A DNA stretch of 64,000 nucleotides from Spirosoma panaciterrae DSM 21099 (GTDB taxonomy: Bacteria > Bacteroidota > Bacteroidia > Cytophagales > Spirosomataceae): contig NZ_KB893206.1 of assembly GCF_000374025.1 (NCBI RefSeq), forward strand, positions 1 to 64,000. The letters are read 5' to 3'. A program made the translations under genes and the position numbers. Positions 8,451-17,394 of the stretch are shown here, piece after piece (the stretch's first letter is position 1; every line of letters starts with the position of its first letter). The notes beneath the pieces are model-generated. The model had not been told where the DNA came from. It did no database searches and was given only the letters and a program-made list of their open reading frames with translations.

Positions 8451-11014
8451 AGATGATACAGCAACTTACTCGCCCGGAACGGCCCATCGGCAGCCTGTAA
8501 GAGTTTGGCCCGCAAGCGTGGGTTGTAGGTCGGACGGTCGGCCAGAAATTTGCGGACCAGTTGTACGGTTTCGGGTGTCTGATAACTCGACAAGGTCGAT
8601 CGGAGCCACGATTCGGGGAAGAAAATGTCGCCCGTTCGCTGAATTTCTTCGAGTAGTTCCAGGCTCTTGGGTAAATATTTAGCGGAGGTCTCAGCCCGCA
8701 ACGGATGATGCAGATACCCCAGCGCAGCCGTTACCCAGGCTTCGTGTTCGCGGTTGGCTTCACTGGTCAGCGAGGCAAAAAACTGATCCCGCTCAGCCAC
8801 GTTCGACGATAGGGCTGGCATCATGAATTCGAGCCGTTTCTTCCGGTCCGGGTTTTTGATACGAGCCAGTTGCTTCGTCAGAATTCCTTCGGCCGGGTAG
8901 TCGCGAACAGCCAGCGCCAGCGCCAGACTGGTGTAATCGTCTTCAGTGAGGGTTACGCCCGCTGGTGCTTTCTGATCGCGCCAGATGGCATACAGGCGGT
9001 CACGGGCTTCGGTACTCAGGGCAATGTTCTGGTACAGGCGAAACAGAAGCTTTTTTTTGCCGGAACTAGTTTCCTGTTCCATAGCCTGCCACGCGGCCTG
9101 TTCGACTGAAGCCGCCAGAGCGGGGCGTTGTTCGGGTCGGGTAAAGTTCCAGACAATATCCGAAAGCTGGTTCGTAATCAGGCGCAGATTCAGCTCTTCC
9201 GACTCTCTGCTTAACCTATTCTGGTAGCCAAAGGCCAGTTGAGCCGGGGAAATTCCCTGACCCGATACCATGTTTTCGTACAAATTAATGTAGGTAGCGG
9301 CTCGTGTCACTGGATTTTTGGTGTTATCCAGATAAACGGTGGTGGCTGTATCGACTGGAAAGATGCCATAGCCCTGCCCCGACGAATTGAAGGTGACAAA
9401 TAGGGGCGTCCGTTTGCCAATGGCTTCGTGCAGTACAACCTGCGGCTTGTCCATATGTACGGTCAACTCTTCCTGATGGTCGTTATACACAAACGTTATT
9501 TCAAAACTCTGGGGCCAGAATCGGCTGGAGCCGTCTTCACCCTGCTGCGAAATCACAAACTGTTTGATGGTGCCTCCTTTGCCATCCCATTGGTACGAAA
9601 ATTTTGGACGCCCGGTTTCATTCACCCATACCTTGTTCCAGGCTTGCAGATCGGCAGGAGTGTGGGTATCCAGAATCGAAATCAGGTCGTTCCAGGTGGC
9701 ATTACCAAACGAGTACTTTTTCAGGTATTCGCGGAGCCCGTCGCGTAGGGCGGTTTTGCCCATCAGCCGTTCCAACTGACGCATCATGATCGGTGCTTTG
9801 TGGTAAATAATGCCTCCGTAAAGCGTTCCGGCTTCCTGTAGGTTGGTTAGTGGCTGCCCAATCGGATTGGCGCCTTCGGTTCGGTCGACGGCGTAGGCAG
9901 CGGGAAAATGATCGACCACAAACTGAAGGTCGTAATTAGCCTCCGGCGATGATACTTCCGTGATCTTATCGGCCATAAAGTTGGCAAATACCTCTTTCAG
10001 CCACACATCGTTGAACCAGCGCATGGTCACCAGATCGCCAAACCACATGTGTGCCGTTTCGTGCGAAATCAGCGTAGCCCGTGAGAGCTTCTGGTCGCGG
10101 GTGGCACCGTTGTCGAGAAACAGGCTGGATAGTCGGTAATCGATGGCCCCAACGTGTTCCATGCCGCCATACTGGAAATCGGGTACGGCCACAAAATCGA
10201 ACTTTTGAAATGGATACGGAATCTGCGTGTAGTCTTCCAGAAACCTGAGCGCATCGGCATGAAGCGAAAAGATCGGGTCGAGGCTCAGCCGGATTTTGGT
10301 GGTATCGGTTTCGCGGTGCAGGAGGGTCATCGAACGCCCGGCGAGGGTTCGGCTAACGGGGGTGAACGTCCCCGCCACAAACGAAAACAGATAGGTCGGG
10401 ATTACCTCCGACTGACGGAAATGGATGGTTTTGCGATCACCAGCCGTAGTTGAGTCGTTGACGGCTGCGTTGGTCATGGCCTGCCAGTGGCTTGGAATCG
10501 TGAGCGATAGCTGAAATTTCGCCTTCAGGTCGGGCTGATCGAAGCAGGGAAATACCGTTCGGGCGCGGTCGGGAACGAGCAGGGTGTATATATACTCATC
10601 GTTTCGGTTGAGGGATAAATTACCCGCCGTAAACTGAATCGAAATGATGTTCTTTCCAGGCTTCAGAAAAGCAGTAGAAATCAGCAAATGTTCGCTCTCA
10701 AAGACAATGGGGATGGCCTTTTCATTGACAGAAATCGTCTGTACCTGAGTACGTTTCTCTTTAAAATCGAGTTGGAGAGGAGCCGCGTTTCTGGCCCAGT
10801 AAAACGATATTGATTCAGTGGCTGGAATAGGCTGGTTTTTTTGCGAAGGAATGTCGAACTTTAAAGCATAAGCCACATCGCGGATGGTTTTTTTTCGGGC
10901 TTTAGCCAGCATCTGCGACACACCCGTTTCGACAGTTGGCGATTGACTGAGGGCAGATTGTTGACTCCCGAGCATAATGAGTAGAAGAAGTGCAGTAATA
11001 CCGTAACGCATCAT
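8447..11014 (-). CDS. M1 family zinc aminopeptidase, secreted
   Basis: An 855-residue gluzincin with a signal peptide in the first ~24 residues (to ALSQ). The zinc site is HETAH (His318, Glu319, His322) followed by Glu341 in LKEVFANF, the HExxH-x18-E spacing of M1 peptidases. The exopeptidase motif is GGMEH (residues 293-297) in place of GAMEN; Glu296 is kept, and this form is common in Bacteroidota. The N-terminal saddle domain and a helical C-terminal half are present, so the protein is full length. It probably trims peptides in the periplasm or outside the cell. The AraC gene overlaps its end, and its start faces the divergent gene at 11145 across the phased TGAC array. Confidence 0.93.
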   Translation of the reverse strand: MMRYGITALLLLIMLGSQQSALSQSPTVETGVSQMLAKARKKTIRDVAYALKFDIPSQKNQPIPATESISFYWARNAAPLQLDFKEKRTQVQTISVNEKAIPIVFESEHLLISTAFLKPGKNIISIQFTAGNLSLNRNDEYIYTLLVPDRARTVFPCFDQPDLKAKFQLSLTIPSHWQAMTNAAVNDSTTAGDRKTIHFRQSEVIPTYLFSFVAGTFTPVSRTLAGRSMTLLHRETDTTKIRLSLDPIFSLHADALRFLEDYTQIPYPFQKFDFVAVPDFQYGGMEHVGAIDYRLSSLFLDNGATRDQKLSRATLISHETAHMWFGDLVTMRWFNDVWLKEVFANFMADKITEVSSPEANYDLQFVVDHFPAAYAVDRTEGANPIGQPLTNLQEAGTLYGGIIYHKAPIMMRQLERLMGKTALRDGLREYLKKYSFGNATWNDLISILDTHTPADLQAWNKVWVNETGRPKFSYQWDGKGGTIKQFVISQQGEDGSSRFWPQSFEITFVYNDHQEELTVHMDKPQVVLHEAIGKRTPLFVTFNSSGQGYGIFPVDTATTVYLDNTKNPVTRAATYINLYENMVSGQGISPAQLAFGYQNRLSRESEELNLRLITNQLSDIVWNFTRPEQRPALAASVEQAAWQAMEQETSSGKKKLLFRLYQNIALSTEARDRLYAIWRDQKAPAGVTLTEDDYTSLALALAVRDYPAEGILTKQLARIKNPDRKKRLEFMMPALSSNVAERDQFFASLTSEANREHEAWVTAALGYLHHPLRAETSAKYLPKSLELLEEIQRTGDIFFPESWLRSTLSSYQTPETVQLVRKFLADRPTYNPRLRAKLLQAADGPFRASKLLYHL

Positions 11015-11028
11015 AGAAGTTGTTGGTA

Positions 11029-11130
11029 GTCAGAAAGGGTTATTCATCGTCAGTAGGTAGTCATTTATTGTACAGAAAATGACCACGAATGACAAACAAT
11101 GACTAGCTAATGACCATACATGACGATGAA
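11029..11130. promoter_or_regulatory. Symmetric array of ~10-bp-phased TGAC repeats in a divergent promoter region
   Basis: The plus strand has ATGAC at 11079, 11089, 11099, 11110 and 11120, reading toward the gene at 11145. The minus strand has TGAC copies (GTCA on plus) at 11029, 11049 and 11060, reading toward the aminopeptidase start at 11014. A 10-bp inverted repeat (TTCATCGTCA at 11043-11052, TGACGATGAA at 11121-11130) ties the halves together. Spacings of 10, 10, 11 and 10 bp equal one helical turn. Confidence 0.55.
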
Positions 11131-11144
11131 TTAGGTCAAAAATA

Positions 11145-12422
11145 ATGCACGCTATGAAACAGCGCTTAACTTTTCTACTGCTATTACTGGCTCTTGTCGG
11201 TTGGGCAGTTCCTGCCTGGGCTAATTATGTCCTGATTCCGATGGATGACCGGCAGACCAATCACCTGAAAGCGTATGGGATCGCTTACAAAGTGCTGAAA
11301 GATGATCAGGATGTAGAATGGCTGCTGAACTACCGGGGTGGCAGTTTTATGATGAAATACACCAAGTCGGTCGAAACGGAATGCCGGGTTCGGGGGGTGT
11401 CGTTCGAAGCCATTTCCGATTCGCAGGCGGAGTCGATTCGGCAGCAGTTGTCCAATCCTGATGTGAACATGGATGTGGTCAAGCTACAGAAAGCGGCTAA
11501 GATCATCGTGTATTCACCCGCTAAGGTTGGCCCTGCCGAATTTGAAAATACCGATGCCGTGTTGATGGTACTCACCTATGCCGAAATTCCGTACGAACTG
11601 GTGTACGACGAAGAGGTGCTGAAAGGTGATTTGCCTAAATACGACTGGTTACACCTGCACCATGAAGATTTTACGGGGCAATATGGGCGTAATATGCATC
11701 GGCAGTCGCTGGCCGACATCAAAGCCCAGGAAGACATTGCCCGTAAATATGGCTATTCGAAAGTATCGCAGATGAAACTGGCTGTGGCCAAAGGAATCAA
11801 GCAGTTCTGCGCGGGGGGGGGGTACCTGTTTGCCATGTGCTCGGCCGCCGAAACGCTCGATATTGCGCTGGCGGCTGAGGGTGTCGATATTGTCAGCAGT
11901 AGCTACGATGGCGACGGTATGGACCCCAATGCACAGGAGAAACTCGACTTCAGCAAAACGTTTGCGTTTGGCAACTTTACGCTTGAATCCGACAATGGGT
12001 ATCGCGGATTTTCGACGTTTTCGGATATCAATTCAGCCGCCAATCGGGGGTTCGACGAGCCTAGTGGTTTCTTTGAGCTGTTCAATTTTTCGGCCAAATG
12101 GGATGCCATTCCTTCTATGCTCACCCAGAATCACGAAAATATTATCAAGGAGTTTTTCGGCCAGACGACAGCCTTCCGTAAGGGAGCGGTGAAGCCCAGT
12201 AGCCTGGTAATGGGTGAGGGCAAAACGTCGGACCGCTATCTCTATGGCGAAATGGGCAAAGGCCAATGGACATTTTACGGTGGGCATGACCCCGAAGGCA
12301 CCCGGGGGGGCGGTTTTCGTAACCCAACCGATCTGAACCTGCACCCCCATTCGGCGGGGTATCGGCTTATTCTCAATAATGTCCTGTTTCCATCGGCCCG
12401 GAAGAAGAAGCGCAAAACGTAG
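11145..12422 (+). CDS. Secreted protein of unknown function, amidotransferase-like fold (often named 'asparagine synthetase B')
   Basis: A 425-residue exported protein; residues 1-26 are a signal peptide ending AWA. The mature protein begins NYVLIPMDDRQTNHLKAYGIAY, a start I recognise from a Cytophagales family that databases often name asparagine synthetase B. None of the synthetase motifs (N-terminal catalytic Cys, SGGxDS ATP loop) are present, so that name looks wrong. Alternating strand/helix segments with AKIIVYSP, WLHLHHEDF and a GGGYLFAMCSAAETLD turn suggest a class I glutamine-amidotransferase-like fold, with Cys in the elbow position. Near the C-terminus GQWTFYGGHDPEGT is another conserved-looking block. 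It begins 130 nt from the divergent M1 peptidase start. Confidence 0.6.
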   Translation: MHAMKQRLTFLLLLLALVGWAVPAWANYVLIPMDDRQTNHLKAYGIAYKVLKDDQDVEWLLNYRGGSFMMKYTKSVETECRVRGVSFEAISDSQAESIRQQLSNPDVNMDVVKLQKAAKIIVYSPAKVGPAEFENTDAVLMVLTYAEIPYELVYDEEVLKGDLPKYDWLHLHHEDFTGQYGRNMHRQSLADIKAQEDIARKYGYSKVSQMKLAVAKGIKQFCAGGGYLFAMCSAAETLDIALAAEGVDIVSSSYDGDGMDPNAQEKLDFSKTFAFGNFTLESDNGYRGFSTFSDINSAANRGFDEPSGFFELFNFSAKWDAIPSMLTQNHENIIKEFFGQTTAFRKGAVKPSSLVMGEGKTSDRYLYGEMGKGQWTFYGGHDPEGTRGGGFRNPTDLNLHPHSAGYRLILNNVLFPSARKKKRKT

Positions 12423-12456
12423 CCAACCAGATACCGTCTTTGCCCTGTTAGGAGCC

Positions 12457-12801
12457 CTAATGAGGATAGGCCTTTTTGACTTCGGCCAGCATCTGATTTA
12501 ATTCGGCAGCGCTAAACCAGCGGCCTCTCAACATAACGCCACTTCGTTTTTGGGTGTTGGCTATGTTTTGCAATGGGTTGCCCTCCAGCAGGACCAAATC
12601 AGCTTGCTTACCAGCCTCAATGGTGCCCACCTCCGACTGCCTTTTTAAGAAAAGGGCTGCATTGGCGGTGCAGGCTTTTAAGGCTTCGTATTCAGGGATT
12701 CCTGCACTGACCCATTCCTGGAGCTCTTCGTGGATACTGAAACCGGCCAGCACATAGGCGTTCAGATGAGCGAGAAAGGTTAGCAGGATATGTGAATAGC
12801 T
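12457..12801 (-). pseudogene. C-terminal remnant of an amidohydrolase (imidazolonepropionase-like)
   Basis: Only the last ~115 codons of a metal-dependent amidohydrolase remain. They show the family's end block: GFSIHEELQEWVSAGIPEYEALKACTANAALFL, then GTIEAGKQADLVLLEGNPL. The metal-binding HxH and following catalytic His/Asp regions, about 300 residues, are missing. The frame opens directly after the TAA of the upstream hydrolase gene in the same frame, so a deletion or recombination joined unrelated sequence here. A GTG at 12753 could start a 98-residue peptide, but without the catalytic core it cannot be an active hydrolase. Confidence 0.75.
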
Positions 12802-14223
12802 TTACTGGGATCGTTGCCGTTTTTGGGCAAATAGCCAGTCGAACAACCCAGGTGTAGTTGCCAGACCGGGCCGCAGATCGTGCCCTATGTCCTCAAATTC
12901 GGTATATCGAGGATGCCCACCCGCTTTTTGTATCGCTCTGACAACGTTTCGAGAGCTTTCTACCGGCACATTTCTGTCTTTTTCTCCATGAAAGGCCCAG
13001 ATGGCTACATCCACCATATTCTTGGCTAAAGTAGGGTCTCCTCCCCCACAGAAGGGGAGCGCAGCCGCAAATACGCCTGGATGAGTACCAATGAAATGCC
13101 AGGTTCCATACCCGCCCAACGACCCTCCGGCCACATAACGCCGATTGGTATCGATAGCAAATTCGTGTTCCAGAGCATGCATTAATTCAAAAAAGACCGT
13201 ATCCCGAGCTACCACATTCGGTAAGCCGCCCCAGCTACTGCCAAGCGGGCATTGAGGTACTACCACGAAGGCGGGGTATTTATTTCGAGCACCCGGCTCG
13301 GCTAGTTGCTGGACTTCCCAGTTGGCCAGTTGGCGGATATTGTCTGAGCCACAACCTGCCCCTCCATGCAGACTGATTACCAGCGGATAGGTTTGGGTAG
13401 AATCGTAGTCTAATGGCTTGAGTAATCGATACGACAGGGTATCGCCACGCGGGCTCGTAAAGGTTCGGGCTTCGAAAATCTGAGCCAGTTGAAGAGCCTC
13501 TTTGGGTGGATAATTAGCCCTAATGCCCTCGCTGGACAGCGCTACGCCCAGAAACAGGAACGCGGCTACGCTCACAAAACGAGCAGCATCGAGCAGCAAT
13601 TCGGGCCAGGTAGGGGTCTCCGACTGAGTAGGCTGCGCATGGATATGGGAGTGTTTCTGCCAAAAAAGCCCAATCACGAGCAGGGGAGGTATACTCCCGG
13701 CAAAAGAAAGCCATTGCTCTGCACGGATTAAGTTGGAACTACTGGGCCCCATATGAGCCTTCAATGACCAGATCAATAAGGCTAACGTACTAGCCGACAA
13801 GACAACGTAGGCCAGACCAGCGCTTTTTAACCAGTAATTTTTTCCGGTCCGGGAAACTGCCAGGCTAGCTCCATAAAGAAGGCTGGCACCCATATCTAGA
13901 AAGAGTAAGGGTAGGTAATACGGTTCGAACGCACGGGTTAACGGAACCAGTGTGCAATAGAGTACTACTGCCCGAAGCAGGGCAGTAGAAAAAGCGAATA
14001 TCCCTGTCCAGAATACCACCCGGTAGGGCTGCTCATAAAAATAGCGGAGCAGGAAACCTGTGCTAAGAAACGAAATCAGGTTCGCTACCAGAAAGAAATT
14101 AGCAAATGAAGGAAGGGTTGGCAGGTTGGGGCCTACTGTTACAAAAAGCCAGCTTTGCAGGAGACCGACCAGTAGGGTAAGTCCCAGAAAGAAAATGCCA
14201 TTCTGATAGAATTTTTGAGTCAT
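12802..14223 (-). CDS. Membrane-anchored alpha/beta hydrolase (depolymerase/esterase-like)
   Basis: A 473-residue two-part protein. Residues ~1-235 form six to seven hydrophobic helices (for example LRYFYEQPYRVVFWTG and FVSVAAFLFLGVALSS). Residues ~250-473 are a PHB-depolymerase/acyl-peptidase-type hydrolase: YPLVISLHGGAGCG (oxyanion strand), the nucleophile elbow YVAGGSLGGYGTWHF, VAIWAFHGEKDRNVP with the catalytic Asp, and FEDIGHDL with the His. The hydrolase would sit at the outer face of the inner membrane. The membrane half resembles DUF4386-type bundles, but this is not certain. It lies between the amidohydrolase remnant and the GH140 gene on the same strand. Confidence 0.75.
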   Translation of the reverse strand: MTQKFYQNGIFFLGLTLLVGLLQSWLFVTVGPNLPTLPSFANFFLVANLISFLSTGFLLRYFYEQPYRVVFWTGIFAFSTALLRAVVLYCTLVPLTRAFEPYYLPLLFLDMGASLLYGASLAVSRTGKNYWLKSAGLAYVVLSASTLALLIWSLKAHMGPSSSNLIRAEQWLSFAGSIPPLLVIGLFWQKHSHIHAQPTQSETPTWPELLLDAARFVSVAAFLFLGVALSSEGIRANYPPKEALQLAQIFEARTFTSPRGDTLSYRLLKPLDYDSTQTYPLVISLHGGAGCGSDNIRQLANWEVQQLAEPGARNKYPAFVVVPQCPLGSSWGGLPNVVARDTVFFELMHALEHEFAIDTNRRYVAGGSLGGYGTWHFIGTHPGVFAAALPFCGGGDPTLAKNMVDVAIWAFHGEKDRNVPVESSRNVVRAIQKAGGHPRYTEFEDIGHDLRPGLATTPGLFDWLFAQKRQRSQ

Positions 14224-14304
14224 CGCAGGGCCGGCCCTAACCGCGTCTGGAGAAAAGTAAGCCTGTCTGTTGTTGTAAATCGGGTCATTTCGTTCTGGGC
14301 AGAT

Positions 14305-15693
14305 TTATAATCCTGCGTAGTTTTTAGCGGAATCGTCCAGCACCAGTACCCAGTCGTGGCCGTAGCCTTTGGAGGGCGGAGAAAATTGTTTAGCCTGCTG
14401 ATTGTCGAAGGTGCCCGCCGATTGGGTTTTGCCCGTACGCGGATCGAACCAGGTTGCCGTGATGGTTTTGCCGGAAATTTTCCCCGGATTGACCGTAAAC
14501 GGCTTGCCAACGGCCGAATACACAAAGGCATAGTCTTTGCCCCGTGTGGCCTGAATCCGCTCGGCCGGGCTGAGGTTGTTTTCCACAATAATCGACTGGT
14601 CGGGTACGCGGTCGAGTAGGGGGCGGGCAGTCATCAGTTTCCGAACAAATGCCATCTGATTCGCACCGGGCAAATCGAGGGCCTGCTGCCAGAATAGATG
14701 CGGGCCATTTACGGCGGGGCGCTGGCTACTGTACATCTGCCAGATGTCGTGACAGCCGTAAGTGTGCCCGTGTGCACCCGCAAACAGATCCAGATAGGCA
14801 TACACCCGCACATCGTAGGCATTGGAGGTTCCCAGATCCTTGACGTTGAAACAAACCGGATGGTCTTCATAAATAGGTTCGGCATCCATCGTCGGTTTGG
14901 TCGGCTGCCGGTTGTAGGAGACGCTGATCTGATCGTATACAGGCGTATATCGGCAGTGCCCGTTCTGGTGCATGTTGAAGTCGAACCAGTCGTCGTTTTG
15001 AAACCATTTTGAGGCCCCACCTTCCAGGCCATTGGGCTGTGGGTGGTACGACATCAGGGCTTTATCGGCACCGCCAACCCCTTCCTGGATGCCTTCGGCC
15101 ATAGCCCGCCAGACCGCCACATCCTGCGAGCCATCGCGCGGCATCCGGTCGCCCCCCAGCACCCACACGATATTTTCACGGTTTTTATACCGGTTGCCTA
15201 CATAACGACCATAAACGCGGGCATTGGTTGGATTGAAAATTTCGGGCCCCTGCCCCCAGGTACTTTTGAAAAGCTTGTCGCCCCAGGTGGGCAGAAACGC
15301 AATCACGAGGCCATACTGAGCCGCTTTGTCAACGATGTAATCGATATGCTTAAAATACGCTTCGTTGGGTTTGGTTGGGTCGTTGTCCAGAAGCGGAGTG
15401 TCGCCGTAAGGATTCGGTTCTTTTAGCCCATCAAATTCGGCCAGGGCCACGGCTTGTATGACGGTAAACCCCTGTTCGGCCCGGTGTTTCAGGTATTGGT
15501 CAGCCTCTTCGCGGTTGAGTCTATGAAACAGCTCCCAGGCCGTATCGCCCAGCCAGAAAAAAGGAGTGCCGTTCTGATGAACCAGGTACCGTTTATTATC
15601 CGACACCTTTAGCCGACCATTCGTGAACGGTTGCTGGGCCTGAAGCAGGTGGTGACCAAGAAGAAATCCGGCCCAGATGATGAGTTTTTTCAT
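14305..15693 (-). CDS. Glycoside hydrolase family 140-like, probable apiosidase (DUF4038)
   Basis: A 462-residue secreted enzyme; residues 1-20 are a signal peptide ending LQAQ. The catalytic domain (~25-360) is a DUF4038-type TIM barrel with GTPFFWLGDTAWELFHRLN, FTVIQAVALAEFDGL, VWVLGGDRMPRDG (Asp182 a likely acid/base) and MDAEPIYEDHP (Glu272 or Glu276 a likely nucleophile). A C-terminal collagen-binding-like beta domain (~375-462) follows, with ATWFDPRTGKTQSAGTF. GH140 members remove apiose from the side chains of rhamnogalacturonan II. The neighbouring divergent D-apionate lactonase-like gene strengthens that reading. Confidence 0.8.
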   Translation of the reverse strand: MKKLIIWAGFLLGHHLLQAQQPFTNGRLKVSDNKRYLVHQNGTPFFWLGDTAWELFHRLNREEADQYLKHRAEQGFTVIQAVALAEFDGLKEPNPYGDTPLLDNDPTKPNEAYFKHIDYIVDKAAQYGLVIAFLPTWGDKLFKSTWGQGPEIFNPTNARVYGRYVGNRYKNRENIVWVLGGDRMPRDGSQDVAVWRAMAEGIQEGVGGADKALMSYHPQPNGLEGGASKWFQNDDWFDFNMHQNGHCRYTPVYDQISVSYNRQPTKPTMDAEPIYEDHPVCFNVKDLGTSNAYDVRVYAYLDLFAGAHGHTYGCHDIWQMYSSQRPAVNGPHLFWQQALDLPGANQMAFVRKLMTARPLLDRVPDQSIIVENNLSPAERIQATRGKDYAFVYSAVGKPFTVNPGKISGKTITATWFDPRTGKTQSAGTFDNQQAKQFSPPSKGYGHDWVLVLDDSAKNYAGL

Positions 15694-15804
15694 GAATACG
15701 GGTTTAGACTAGGAAACCATTACAAACTGACTCGAAAAGACAGTGGAGCCGTTAGCCTACCGTAGTGGCTGACCAACTAAATCCGATAACGATACATTCT
15801 AATT

Positions 15805-17349
15805 ATGTCTCAAATGCTTCATGCCGGCCCTGTGCACGTGCGTTACGAACAGGGATTCCTGCGCTACTTTACCCATGCGAATACCGAAATCCTTCGGCTG
15901 ATCTATTTCGCCATTCGCGATCATAACTGGACAACCGCCCCCTTTACCATACAGAACGAATCGATAACCCAACATGCAGAAACGTTTCAAATTCACTACG
16001 ACTGGCAGATTGATGACCTGGGTATTCAGATGACGGGTAGCGTGGTGATGATGGGTGATGAAAAGGGGACGATCTCGGTCGATTTTTCTGGGAAGGCACT
16101 CAATTCGTTCCGAAAAAACCGCATCGGTCTCTGTATTCTGCACCCGATCGATGGGGTGTTGGGGCACCCTGCCCAGGTTGTGGCCCCCGACGGAACCCAG
16201 ACCGATGCCCATTTCCCAACATTTATAAAGCCCCATCAGCCGTTTCTGAACATACAGACGCTGCGCTGGAAACCGGCTTCGGGACTTACCTGGCAGCTTG
16301 ATGTCGAGGGGGATGTGTTCGAAACCGAAGATCAGCGGAACTGGTCCGATGCATCGTTTAAAACCTATTCGACCCCGCAGGTTCGACCTAAACCCGTTAC
16401 CGTGTCGGCAGGCGATGAATTTCGGCAGCGCGTGGTGTTCAGCCTGGCTGACGAAAAACTGATGGCGCCAGCCGATGAGGAGAAAATCCGCGAATTGACG
16501 CAGTTTGCGGCCAAAACGAAGCCCTGCCAGCCTCGTGTTGGTGTCGGATACCATATGGGTGGCCCTGCTCTGACCGATGCGGAGGTCATTTTATTGCGCA
16601 AACTGAATTTGTCGCACCTGCGTGTCGATGTCTTTTTTAGCCTTGCCAACTGGCAGGAATTGTTCGGGCAGGCCCTTGCCGATGCGAAACGTCTGGCCAT
16701 TCCGCTCGAACTCGCTTTGTTTTTTGGCACCGAGCCTACTCGTGAACTGAAAAGTATTCAACAATTTATAGAAACACAGGCAGGGGTTATACAGACAATC
16801 CTACTTTTCGATGCGTCTACTCTACGAACGTCGGATGAATTATTGGCCGCTGTTGTGCCCGCCGTACGGAACGCCTGGCCGGAAGCTGCTATTGGCGGAG
16901 GAACCGACGATAATTTTGCGGAACTGAACCGAAATCCATTCAATTTCGAACAGGTCGATTTTGTGACCTATTCGGTAAGTCCGCTGGTCCATGCGCTCGA
17001 TGATCTTACGCTGTTCGAGAACCTGGCCGGACAAGCCGAAACCGTACTGTCGGCCCGGAAGCTCAGTGGTGGCAAACCCATTCATATTTCGCCGATCACC
17101 CTTCGATTACGGTTTAAAACCCTGGAAGGCACTGCTACCGAGCGGCTGGACGCCCCTGCCGATCCTCGCCAGATCACCGACTTCGGAGCCGACTGGACGC
17201 GCCAAAGTCTGGATACCTTAGCCAGAGCGGGCGTTGAATCGGTAACCTATTTCCAGACACACGGACCCGGTGGACTGGTCAGTGGTGACACGGGTTATCC
17301 GGTATTTCATGTTTTGGCGAGCAATCAACTCGTTCCTGAGAGGAAATAA
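15805..17349 (+). CDS. apnL: D-apionate lactonase-like protein
   Basis: A 514-residue cytoplasmic protein with no signal peptide. The N-terminal beta-sandwich half (~1-200) contains RIGLCILHPIDGVLG, QPFLNIQTLRW and EDQRNWSDASFKTY. I recognise these as the conserved core of D-apionate lactonase (ApnL), which opens D-apionolactone in D-apiose catabolism. The C-terminal half looks like a barrel with VGYHMGGPALTDAE and IGGGTDDNFAELN. It is divergent from the GH140 gene with a 111-nt shared upstream region. Apiose dehydrogenase and later enzymes are not in the window. The assignment is from remembered motifs and context. It ends at a strong terminator. Confidence 0.65.
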   Translation: MSQMLHAGPVHVRYEQGFLRYFTHANTEILRLIYFAIRDHNWTTAPFTIQNESITQHAETFQIHYDWQIDDLGIQMTGSVVMMGDEKGTISVDFSGKALNSFRKNRIGLCILHPIDGVLGHPAQVVAPDGTQTDAHFPTFIKPHQPFLNIQTLRWKPASGLTWQLDVEGDVFETEDQRNWSDASFKTYSTPQVRPKPVTVSAGDEFRQRVVFSLADEKLMAPADEEKIRELTQFAAKTKPCQPRVGVGYHMGGPALTDAEVILLRKLNLSHLRVDVFFSLANWQELFGQALADAKRLAIPLELALFFGTEPTRELKSIQQFIETQAGVIQTILLFDASTLRTSDELLAAVVPAVRNAWPEAAIGGGTDDNFAELNRNPFNFEQVDFVTYSVSPLVHALDDLTLFENLAGQAETVLSARKLSGGKPIHISPITLRLRFKTLEGTATERLDAPADPRQITDFGADWTRQSLDTLARAGVESVTYFQTHGPGGLVSGDTGYPVFHVLASNQLVPERK

Positions 17350-17394
17350 GGTCAAGGTAGGACGGGTATGATTACCCGGCTTGCCGCTGGCATA

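Noticed and set aside
14220-14588. An open frame overlapping the end of the GH140 gene on the same strand
   Set aside because: It is out of frame with the GH140 gene, has Arg/Pro-rich content typical of shadow frames, and no recognisable motif.
15799-16554. A 251-codon minus-strand frame opposite the apionate lactonase-like gene
   Set aside because: The plus-strand protein has family motifs in exactly this stretch; the opposite frame has none.
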